Positions 28,101 through 40,100 of a stretch of 64,000 nt of DNA are shown here, piece after piece; the stretch's first letter is position 1, and every line of letters begins with the position of its first letter. Source of the stretch: Acanthaster planci. Its lineage: Eukaryota; Echinodermata; Asteroidea; Valvatida; Acanthasteridae. A model generated the notes under the pieces. That model saw only the letters and a program-made list of their open reading frames with translations. It had not been told where the DNA came from and ran no database searches. The position numbers and the translations under genes were made by a program. The DNA lies in the NCBI RefSeq assembly GCF_001949145.1, contig NW_019091429.1, positions 1,003,891-1,067,890 on the forward strand, given 5' to 3'.

Positions 28101-31100
28101 CAACTGTCCAAGGCATTTGAATTTTGACAGTCGTAAGAATTGAAACAAGCCACGCAATTTATACACCTGCCACAGTCGTTACAAGTGGCACAATTATTAC
28201 ATCTGGTGCAGTCGTTGCATTTGTGACAATCGTGGCACTCTTTACAGTTGGTACATTTGAATAAACAGTCGGAATTTAAACAGCGCAGACAATTGTAGGA
28301 ATCTATCAAATCAATTGAATTTCTCATGTCTTTGCAAAAATAACGATTCACATTTGTTTTACGGTTTATCATTTTCTTTTATATAGTTTCTATTTATTTT
28401 TCATTTTTTAAGCGGCGCATAAATCATCGAGAATAAATATTTCATTCAGCTTGTAAACTTCTTTACCAGTCTTTGTCTTTCTCACTAAACAAATGCGGTG
28501 CCTTTGGTTTTGCACGTCTAGTTTTGCCTGAGCAATTAAATCTCGTTGCGATTCGTAGCCATTGATGATTAACCACGTTGCGTGAGCGGCGACTAATTTA
28601 AATTTAATTTAGCGTTAAATTTAATTTAGCGTATTTAAATTTAGTGACTACAGTTAGAGTCATTTGATTTTAGAAAATCTTTGAAAATTTTTTTTAGTTT
28701 TTCCCGGCTTGCTCGCCTTTACCTTATAGTTTTGAGTTGAAATGTCCCTTTACAAGAAACACTGTTTTACCAGGTGCCATCTCCATTCCTTGACATTTTT
28801 CTTGATGTCTGCCGAGTATTTCTCTCGTTTGAAAGTGATTTAAACATTTAAAACAATAATGTTTTTTACCTTGGTGGTTGTTACTGTCGCCCATTAACCG
28901 GGAAAAGCACTTAATCCTACAACAATGACTCGTTTCACCTTTTGTGAAATAAAGAAAATTAATGGGCTCTTCTGTGCGTTTAGTTTTATAAAGGAGATGG
29001 AAGCCTTCTTTCTCAATATAACCAAATACGTTAATTGCCAAGTTGTTTTGTGATTCGATTCATGCTATTTGTGAAATTGGTGTTGGAAAATTTATATTTG
29101 TGAAATTTAAGCCGTCTTCCTTAGTGTAAATAGAATTTCTATTTTCCTGTATCCTATATTTTGGACTAATTTCCAACTGGTGGTTTACGTAGTCTGAATA
29201 TAACTTTAAAGCTGCTCGCAACGCCCAGTGAATGCACTCGGAGTCATCTTTATTTATAATGTAAAAAAAAGCTTTCTTGGCCGCCAAATAACTCGTTAGT
29301 GGAATAAAAAATTGTGATTTTAGTGGAATGTTCATGTCTCTGTTTTATCTGTGGTCTTTAGATTTAATCTCCTTTTTTCCGGAGTGTTCGGGGGCTGAGC
29401 CGATTTCCCGAGAAGTGAGAGAGTCCCGGGGAATTACAGTGATCTGGAATGGGGTTATGAGGTCTGATTTGTGAAGACACAGTGCTGGAGTCACTGATTT
29501 CAAATTGGCTCACCCCTACTACTCAAGTGGAGCTGCGCTGCAGGCATGGGGACAAGACAGTCATGTTTTTGTTGGTTGCCCTTCAAATTGGCTCTTCTCG
29601 CGTGTTGGAAATGAAGGAAACCAGTCCAGAGGGACTGAACAGACTTGTAAATGTACCATAAGTACCGAAACACTCTTTCACACGCTGCTTATATATGTAC
29701 CTGAAGATTGTGAACCCGAAAGTGGCATGGGCCCCAATATGGGCACTTTAAATGTTCTCCCTTTAATGTTAATGTATTATTGGATTAATATTTTACCGCC
29801 AGTTTCACAAAAGGTGAAATTTGATCAAACTCCAAGTATTCTGATTCATAAATGTCAATTTCATATGACTGCTACAAAGTTTCGATGACAATTTATTTAG
29901 GCCAGATAATTCAATTGTTTCCCCAACTCTTTCAAATGCGACCCCCAATTTTGTTATTACAATTTTTTGGGGGGTGGGTATGTTAGTGGATGTAATATCA
30001 AGTTTAAAGAACTTCTGAAATGTTTTGTGGGATTTTCAGAGATTTTTCAAGGGCGACAGATTAGGGCTCATTCAGCTGAATTCTCGCCCAAGTTCCGGAC
30101 ACTTTCTGTTTGAATTGCTGACGAAATTCCATGACAATGAAATAGCTCACAAAGGGTCAAAAGCCTGTATCGTGAAGGCAATATCATCACTATTTAACCG
30201 ACTCGATTTGAAGTTTTTTGACTAAGAGGTTTGGCTGCACTATATGAATAAAGTCAAGTGAACATCCAATCATGCCAAGTAATAGTCCACAATGTACATG
30301 TACAAGTACTAACACTTCATCAGCAGTGCTGTAGGTGTGATGACTTATGTGACGTTGTCATTAGCATACAGTGTGGCTTATACAATGGCGCAGCTAATAC
30401 CTCAACTTTACATCTTCATTTGCAGATTTTGCTTGGTGCAGCTTATACTCCATGTGGCCTATATCCCAAAAATAATGGTACTTTACTCCTTGTCACTTTT
30501 TTAGTTTTTACAAATAAAACAATTCAAATTACAAACTTGTCAAAGCGTGCCCGGCTGCAAAGGTGGAATGCGAAACCTGGGCGCACACGACCAGCCCTGC
30601 CACGCCGTTGTTCCAGGTTGGTCTTGGATGCCCAGATGGTGGCATAATTGGTCATGTTGTTGTGGGATGTAAAAAGCTTTGTCTTAGCTCTGTAACAGAA
30701 CAAATCCAGAGAAAATGTTAAAGATATATCCGTTCTACACAAATGACGGGCTAATTGTGAGTAAAAGACCTCAAGATATTTACTACAGTATGTACTGCAA
30801 AAGAGTTTCACTCATATAATCAGCAAGCAAGACAAATATTATTGTAATGATAAGTTTCAGTTTTAAGATTTTAGAAAATTTCTCAAAAGCAATTTTGGTA
30901 AAATACACTCACATAAGCATCTTTTTCTTTTTTATAGGGTCAAAAGTGGGGCATACACCCCAAAATTAGAAAACAGTTTTCCTGCCCTGAAATGAACTCA
31001 TTTGCACTTAATAACATGTGACGTTTGAGCAAATGTGTACATCACTGCTTCATTTTGCATAGAGCAAAAGTGAAAAATTTGAGGAGCAAACTTGGGCCAG

Positions 31101-34100
31101 GACATTCTAAAACTGAACTGACTTTACTGAGTCATTCCACGTCAAATCACGATCATCACTTAAACTTGACCCCTTAAAACTGGTTCATTTTTGGCTTATG
31201 AGGTAATTTTGTCTGAAAAAGCTGAAATTTCTAGTTTCGGCCCTGTTGCACTAACAGTTTTCAAGTAACAACCACCATTTTTGGTCGATTAGGCGAAAAT
31301 GGACTTAACCACCATTTTTTAAATCACTTCATCTCCAGAATCAATTAGCAAAGTTGTTAATACTGGTATGTTTCCAAAGGTAATTATGAAAGGACTCCAA
31401 AGCCCCTAACCACATGCCGCCGGGGTTTCCTGTACCGGACACGTATGCTTTATACGTGTGGCCGGGGTCTCCAAAACTGGACAAAGGGAACTGGGCCTTG
31501 TAACAAAAGACCGTACTCGTAACAAAAGACCAGGCTGCTGGGCATTACCAACATTTTTCTCTCTCAATAGTGGAGATAATCCAGCCTTGTTTTGAAACAG
31601 TATACTACAGTTTTGAGGATTTAGCACAAGCAGATTATCACCGGGGACAAAAGCGCTCCACCACCGCAGTGATGAGCCACACAGCACTGCTGCATGCTAA
31701 TCTGGTCCCTTTGAAAAGAGGTCAGCAGCGCACTGTGACAGGTTCGTGAACAAACGAAAGTTACATAATACTGCACAATCTGGGCTCTTTTCACAAGGCT
31801 GCAGACCTGGCTGAAATACTCAGGCATCAACAGATTTTGTCTGTCAGATTAGAGTAGCCACCAGACAGTCATTTGTCTGGGTGTAAATGTCCATTCATTG
31901 AAATGATGAATTTTTGAAGAATTTAGAAAATTGAAAATCTTCACAATGTCTCATTTGTGTGCATTGCATTTTTCAAACCACCTGGCAGCAAGTGATTAAT
32001 ATATTATGTAAAAGCAATTTGACCTTCTGGATCGCATGACCTTTATTTAAACTTGGGTAAAAATTAAAACCCAATTAGTTCTCTACAAAATATTAAAAAC
32101 CTGAGGCACAATATATTTTGTTTGCTTTCCAGGTCTTCTCAAAGTTAGCACAGTTGATGAAAAAATGTGATATTGCACGGTAACATAATGGTATTATACT
32201 ATATTATAGTAATACATGTACCTGTACATGGCAAAATATACGACCAGCATCACACTTACGAATTGACTCTTTTTACACAGCTTGTGCTTTATCAGAAATA
32301 GACTGCACACCCTGAAGAAGACATATGGGAATTCTTCAAAATATAAATGCCCATGTCTTCTGGGAGTTTCAATTTAAATGAAATTCTGTCCTGGGATTTC
32401 TGAAATACTGTCTTTTCTTAAGGTTACGTGACATGTCTTCTTTAAGGACTAAGAGTGTAGTTAAATTCTCTGAGAACTTGTTACAGAGATTCTCATCTAA
32501 CAATACTCTTTTCTTAATGCTGGGAAGCATGTATTATCAGTACGTCTCTGCAGAACGAATTGCAAGCCCATGTTAAGGGTAGCCTGAGGTACATGTAAAT
32601 GGTTGTAGTGTTATCTAGCATATAGCCATGCAGATAACTGCCAATATACACTAACAAAAAGTTTTTTCAGAAGGCCAATGCGTAGCAAGAGAGCACCTCC
32701 GTGTAATTTATCTGGTGAAGCAACAATGTACTAACCAATCTACTCCTGTGCCTGAAATTTGGAAGTTTGGGGACAGGTGTACCTCATGAAGATCAGGAAG
32801 AGCCAGTAGAAACCAGTAGTTGAAGGCCGATCTGTCAGCTTCAACTGTTAACAGGTGTGTCTTGATGGTAAGAGGTATCAGGTGTTTTTTTTGGGGGGGG
32901 GTGGAAGGAATTCATCCTCGGGCCAAAGATATGCTTATGGGATAAAGGCCCAGGTGAAGGGCAAGAGAGGAACATAGTTGGATCAGAGAATGTAAAAGGC
33001 CAATAATCGTAGAATTAGGACACTGGAATTCCGATGGAAAGATCGGAGTGGGAAGTAAAACAACATCCCAACAAAGCTTGGGTTGAACCTGACAGGGGCC
33101 GAGTTGCTGTTACAGGAACCTATGCACCTGTAACAATTACCTGTACCAACAAAGATTGGAATTCAATAAAGACCGCAGTTGAACGAAGGGCAGATATGAC
33201 TGCAAGAGGGTAGCTGAATGAGCAGACAAAGGTACTCATTTGGCTGAGGAAACATCTTCTAGAACCTTGCTACTGTAGAGAGTGCCTTGACTTTGGGCAT
33301 CTGCAAAGGCACCTGCACGTCAATGTAACCAGAAGCAGACCAACGGGGATGGGAACAGTGTCAACATTCCCTCTGGTCTATCTCCCAAGTGCTGCCCATG
33401 AAGATTGATGAAGAGGCAAAGCGGGATTCGACCGGTGCGTAAAAAACTGGCGAGGGAAGGAGGACCAGAACTGTTCCACTGTATCTCCTCCAAATCTTTG
33501 AGTCCACCAGTTAGTGTTTTTCCCGTCTAGAGATGGAATTAAATTAACCCTTTCACATGGGAAGTTCACCACACCTATTCCTGGGCAAAGTCTTACGTGT
33601 AGGTGTGGATAGACATGAAAACCTCATGAATTATCTAGAGGGAGGTGACATATCTTCTGTGCCCCAAGTAAGACTGCAGTGAAAGCTGGACAACAGGGGA
33701 AAATGCTATCAAGCTGTAAAAGAAGGTACTCTGATGAGCTATGAACAATGAAAAGGGTCGCAGACTGGAGAAAAGTTTATCTTCATTGAGCGAGGAGTCA
33801 TTGCCGGAAGACTAGCTAGGTCGGGTGGAAGTTGGGCTTAGTGACAATGAACAGCTCCAGTACATGTGAATGATGGTGAAGCATTTCTGGAGAATGAAAA
33901 AATAAGTTTTGTCTTAAATTTAGAATGGCCTTGGAAGTTCCTGTATTGAATGAACTTCAGCCATTTTACCACATGCATGGGGAATCAAAGTCTGAGCGCA
34001 TGCATCCGGGCGATGAGATTGAAGCTTGCTCTCAATGGAGCATCTGTGAGAAATAAACATATTGGTAACAAATGTCTGTCCTGCCTATTTGACCTCTAAA

Positions 34101-37100
34101 ATTTCCACATTAGGGACCAGAACTACAGTGGGAATGTAAACAACTCCAAGTACGCTTGTGGTTTTTTCTCACAAGCCTTTGGGGGGAATACACTGAGCAT
34201 ACAGTGTTAAAAATAAACATCAGGTAGGGCAAAAAAAAATCCAAAATTAATTTCGTCTCCCTGGCGCAAATCCATCTTCGAAATAGTTGTTCCCTATACC
34301 CACTGCTACATCTGATTCAAATCAGCCAGCTGACATCGGCAAGCTCGGTGGTCAAGTGGTTAAGACATCTGCACTAGAAAGCAGGAGGTCGTGGGTTCAA
34401 GTCCTACCCGAATACACTTGTGTTTTTTTTCTCAAAAGCCTTCAGGGGCATACACTGAGCATACAGTGTTTAAAATACACGTCGGGTGGGACGAAACCGA
34501 AAATCCAAAATTAATCTCATCTCCCGGCGCAAATCCATCTTTGAAATAGTTAACAACTCTGATATTCCGAATTATTCCCGGTTCAATGAACGCAAGTATA
34601 TACTTGAAAAATAAACAAATCCCTGCCGCGTATACTTCTTCATATCGATCATGCTGGCATGATTGGAAGAGAGAACCCAAGGGACACTCATACCAAAATT
34701 TGCTGCCAATGGTAGAAACACTCTTGTCGAACCTCGTAACAGTGACAGCAAGTGCACTTTGGATATGCCCACATCCCGCCCCAGATCACACCTGGTAGGC
34801 TGCTCGTGCCTAGGCCAAGTCGTAATCACCAGTTCAGCCCAGGGAATGAAGGGGAGTCAAACAGGACAGTGCACTTCTGTTTCCCTGTACAGCACCCCCA
34901 GAGATAGTCAAGTGTCAGTCGGGGGCTGATACGTAGCGTAGTGATAAAAATGATTTCAGTTATGGCTCACACCGAGTACGTGACTCAGTGTCAAATTAAC
35001 TGGAGGCCACCGCAGAAGAGAATGTATATTGTAGAGTGGCCTGGTAGAGAGTAGCGCAGACCGGCTATCTGTGTTGTAGTCTGCATCATGCCTGCGTTAC
35101 CCATATTATGTCAAACAGGGCCACATTGGCTACGACTGAGGGCAGCCTGGTAGCGTGTAGTGTCTACCCACGCCAGAATGCCCCAGATAAAGAATGGCTG
35201 AGGGCAGTGGCTGGAGGTGTAGGATGCTCAGTGAGACACTTGGTTGGAAGAAAGAGCCGGAGAGTTGTCCCGCTAAACCGGAGCCAGAGAACGGCAAGCA
35301 GGTACAGAGACTCCCAGAAGGGGACCAGCAATGGAGGAAGACTGAAAACCCCGACATCGGAGTACACTTGAGGGCCTGGCATTCCCATGTGGGCCACATA
35401 GACCATGGCGGGCCCAGTTCCGGAAGCTGACGGGTCTCTACTGGCATTGGAATGGGCCTGAGCCACCATCTTTGAGTTACGGTGGTTGGGTGAGAAATTG
35501 TTGCCAAAACCCGACCGACCTCAAAAAGAAAGAAACACTTGGCAAGAAGCAACAAACACAGTCGAGCGGGCCACACCCAGTGATACCCGACTGTGAGGAG
35601 TTCAAATTCTACAGCCACTGCAAACGATGGGGCCTGGCAGCAATGGGGGAGGCCGAAAGCCCTAACGACGGAATAGACCCAAGGGCTCGGTGTCCCTGCG
35701 TGAAGAACAGGCCAGAGAGGGCCGATCCCGGATGCTTATAGATCTCGCTCGGAATGGGAGCAGGCTGCAGCCGCCATCTTTAAGTTACGGAGACTGAGAA
35801 AGAAGCCATAGCCGAAAGCCAACCAACCCCAAAGGATTTGGGAACTACTCTAGGATGAGGTATGTAGGATAACCCTGATCACCCACAGCCGGATTGTCCA
35901 TTAAACACGGTCAATGTAGGGGTATACCAGCCACTACGCAAGTTACATGACGTGTAACCCGGAGTGAATGGGGCCACCGCCAAACACTGTGACTATCAAG
36001 AGGAACGGTCTGAACCATAGCAAAGTGAATAGCCAAGGTACTAATAATACATTGTCACATAGTACCTCCATCTGAGCCAGTCAAGCAGTTACACTCTCTG
36101 ACTGTGGGCAGGTTATGAAACGTCAGCGACTGAAAGTCGGGGTGGAAACAGGCTGGTAGAAGATCTTAAGGAAGCCCGTAGACGAGCAGTACAAAGGCAG
36201 GGGCAACCAACCAATGGTACGACCACTTGCATAACCCTGCAGTGTGGCATTGGATGGCAAGGCAAAGCAAGTCGCCCATGCCACCTGTTTGGCGAACTCG
36301 TTTACATCCCTCAAGGCACTGTTGTTATGAACCTTGTACATTGTGCTCACAATGTTTGAACATTCTGTGAAACCATCTCAGCTCCTGGGGAGTATACTAA
36401 CCCGATGTTGCCATTTCGGTGCAAATGGCTAACCATAACCGTATCTGCCCTCACAGGTACCCATTTACTTCTGCATGAAGCAAGGCACATAAGGGGGTAA
36501 AGTGACTTGCCCAAGATCACAACAGGCTGCCACCAGCTGGATTCAAATCCCTAACTTTATGATCAGAAGCAATAACACCCTAACCACTGCATCACATCCC
36601 CACCCCCCCTTGAAATGAATGGCACATGGAGAACAATAAAAATCAAATTTGGTTTACTGGCAGAATTCTACATCCATTTAGCAGGAAAAATGTAATTTTT
36701 CACACACCACACATTTCAGATATCAACATTATGAATATCTATACGTGTTTTTCCTGCTTTTTTAATCAAAATTACTGATTTATAACCCTGTGCTTTGTGC
36801 CTTTAAAAATGTAGGAAAATATAAATGTGTAGCTTTTTGAACTAATGAACTCATAATGGAAAATGTAATTTTGTGGCCTTGCAACAACCCCTCCAAAGCA
36901 TACCATTATAGGTTTTCACACTGGAGTCCTTAAAAGAAAAAGACTCCCTAAGTATTTCACCACAAGCAAAGGGGAGACTTACTTGCAGATGTCAATCACA
37001 TACACCACATCATTAATGGTGATGCTGGTCTCAGCAATGTTGGTGGACAAAATGATCTAGCGGAAAAACAGAAGGTAAACATAGTAGCTACTAAGAAAAT

Positions 37101-40100
37101 TCTGGACACACCCTTTCCCCTGAATACCTACCCAACCCCCTCTCCAGCAGTTAAAAAATTGAAAAATATCATCACGCTTCCATGACTTAAAGTGCAAAAA
37201 AATATCTCTTAACACTAAAATCAAAATGAACATAGAAATCAAAAAGTGTAACCATTGCTACAAAAAAAAAACCACTTTCAGAGTTTAAATTAAAACTCAA
37301 CAAAACATATACAAATGAAATGAAATGTTTAGCAGGTAATAAAAGCGGTGTACCTGTACACATGGGTTGTATAAATATAACTGTTGCGAATGTAGACCAG
37401 TTACCAAAGAAGTAGCAAGAAATACCAAAAGCTACACACCTCAAGATCTATCTTGTGAGCATTGTAAATATAAGTCAAAGTGCTGGGTATGTACCATTAA
37501 AGAATAAAAGCTAAACGAAATCTTTAAAAAACTAAATAGAAAATATCCCACTCTAAAATTTGAGTGGGTTAAATTACATTGAAAAAAAGTAAATATAATA
37601 TTAAATAAGTAATATAAAACAAAATGAACACATCAATAATAGGGATGCCAGGCCACGCTATTGACCCATGTTATCTAACTTGAGATACTATAAAAAGTAA
37701 TTTTTATCTGATTTTGTCAGACAGTATAATACATCCCTACCAACACAAAGACGCCGCCAACATGCTAAACAAGAACTCATACATGCGATCCAAGCGAGTC
37801 AGTGCCCATTTAAAAATACTGCGTGTAAAACATACCATCAGCTTTTACAAATAGTACAAGACAACCAAATACCCTACACAGCTATGGGCCCGCATGGTCA
37901 CATGCTACGAAAAGATCTCATTGATGCAATTAATGTCTATACTTGCCCAGATGCGATGGAAGAGGTAGAGGAGTGATAATGGTTCATCACACAATTTATA
38001 TCAGACTAAAAGTGTTCTTTTCTTTATTTTAGGTTCTAACTAGGTAAACTTGTATAAATAGTAAAAAGTGTTGGAAAAATGCTCTGAATTGCAAGCACTT
38101 GTACTGTGTGAAGCTGCTGCTCAAACAAACACAAAAGTGCACTCACGCACAAGGTGAAAAAGGTGTAAATACCTTGAATTCTAATGTGTGTGTTCGTTGG
38201 GGGGTGCAAGTCATGGTTTTTGTTCTTTTTGGCTAAAAAGCTTGAACATGTACATTGAAAATATATTTGGAGATATCAGAGGTGAAATTTCTGATAATAG
38301 AACCTGTAAAGCTTCAACATTTACTTGATCATTTTGATGTCAAATAGAAAGGTACATTTCAGAATGAGAACAAGACAAAAATGCATATCTGCTGCCAACT
38401 TGAAAATCACAAGGTTTTTTTTTTCTGAAGTTCATCAGCCGCCCTGGTGGGAATTCTGAAATGGATGCATACGTTTAAAGTCCTGAGCAGAATTTGCATG
38501 TACTGTAGTTTGCTGAAATTGACCGATTTGGGGATTTGTGACTTACTTTGTTCATCAATTCAAGGGACGTATTTCAGCTTTTGAGTACACTGCTCTGAGA
38601 AAAATTGAGAAAAATGATGTTCACTTTTAACATTCAAAGTGCAACTCATGTAATTTGTCTTACATAACACAATGGACCGCACAGGACGTTCCTGCTTGTC
38701 AGGACAGTTTACCGTTAATGTCGATCTGCAGACTAGTTACAGCCCTTAAGAAGTTTCATTTTAAAGTTTTACGAGCACGCGATATGCCTACCAACACCCA
38801 GTGGAGGAACAAAGAAAAGAGACAAGCGGCTAAACAACCTTTCAAGAGTGACAGTAAGTGCTGCAGCCAAACTGCCCGATCGAGCCCAAAATCATAGAAC
38901 ATGGCACTTTCGAACCAAACCAAATCACATGCAATGGTTGGTTTGGATGTTCAGCTTCGATATGGCATGGCATTGACAGCAAACGGAATGTGCTTCAGAA
39001 AACTTGATAATGGGAAATGAGTTTCAGTGCATGCCGCATCCATGCTCGGCAGATGTGTGAATACGCGTGGTGCGTATAGCGGGTATGTACAGTAAATTTC
39101 CTACGGCCCCGGATCACATGATGGTGTAAAATGCATGTGGTGAGAATTCACTAATAACCAACCAAGAACATGCAATGTATAGCCATTTCAGCTGCAGAAC
39201 AGTACTAAATTCTCACTACATCCAATTGTGCATATGTATTTCAGACCAATGACCAATATTACCTGTGCCAATCTCCAATATTCACGCATTTATTAAAGTT
39301 CCATATTAGGTCAATGATGTCATAAATAAACACACAAAGCAAATTTTGACTGGATGCTGATTGTAGTTGGACTTGCGTTCGATCAAAGGCAACTCCAGAG
39401 GAAAAACAAACGATTTTGACAGGTGGAGTATAGCAGCATTTCAGCACTCGATGAGAGTTGGTGCACGCACAGGGGCCAATAAACTTTGCTTTCGTTTGGT
39501 CAAAATTGTAATAGTTAAATGTTGTGAAAGAATTTTGCCACAGCTGTAAGTTGTTCACAGACTTAAAATAAAATGCCGTTATCTGTTGGAAAAAAAAAAG
39601 ACTGATGGAAAATTCTAAATTGCAACTTGGACAAGATTGTAGTCCTGGAAAAGAATGCTGACTGGTTTTGCAGTTTTCACATATCTCACATGTACAATCG
39701 TTCTGTTGAGTCAAGCGTGATTAACACAATTGTTGGGTTGGCAAAACACATTTGGAAAAGTCACACTGTCTCCGACGATAACATTCCACAGAATAAACTT
39801 TGGAAAATGTGTAAAACTGTTGAAATCAAAGTTGCTCATGGATATGGGATGGAGAAGGAGATTCAATACTCGTATTAATGTATCATTAATACACAAAGTA
39901 CTATGGCACATTTGTAGTGAGCTCTCAATGAGTCTCAATGTGCATTGACCATTGCACATGTACATGTACAATAAATGTACATGTACGTATACACATGCAT
40001 GTACATGTCCCAACCTGAACCAAAGTTGGGCAAAAAATTTCTAAACGACCGTAGCAACCCCATCGTCTTTAATAAATGTTGATACTGGTAATGGGGGAAC

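Larger units (their letters stand above)
26881..29340. mobile_element. Polinton/Maverick-like (virus-like) fragment
   Basis: A compact cluster of degraded ORFs unlike the surrounding intron. On the minus strand, from 29335 down: a DNA polymerase B N-terminal module, a small ORF, a Cys-rich ORF, and two further frameshifted ORFs. On the plus strand at 26926-27102 there is a convergent ORF related to one at 37701-37976. The polymerase module is the main evidence for Polinton/Maverick ancestry. No integrase, capsid, ATPase or terminal repeats were found, so this is an internally deleted remnant. Confidence 0.65.

Noticed and set aside
30258-30647. 129-codon plus-strand ORF over the DHX9 motif VI exon
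   Set aside because: Antisense shadow of the exon at 30537-30689.
34331-34414. A genuine tRNA gene at the A/B-box sequence
   Set aside because: Boxes are present but the acceptor and anticodon stems do not form, and the unit recurs with a SINE body; it is a tRNA-derived SINE.
35130-35618. 162-codon minus ORF as a membrane protein gene
   Set aside because: Lies in GC-rich DIRS-related sub-repeats with ORFs in several frames on both strands; no conserved domain.
39259-39714. 151-codon minus-strand ORF starting with a Cys-rich stretch
   Set aside because: No recognisable domain, no splice or promoter context, and an overlapping ORF on the other strand; length alone is not enough in an AT-rich intron.
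39955-40015. TACATGTAC cluster as a transcription factor site array
   Set aside because: The self-complementary word is scattered through the whole window, so it is more likely a genome-wide composition bias or repeat seed than a local regulatory site.
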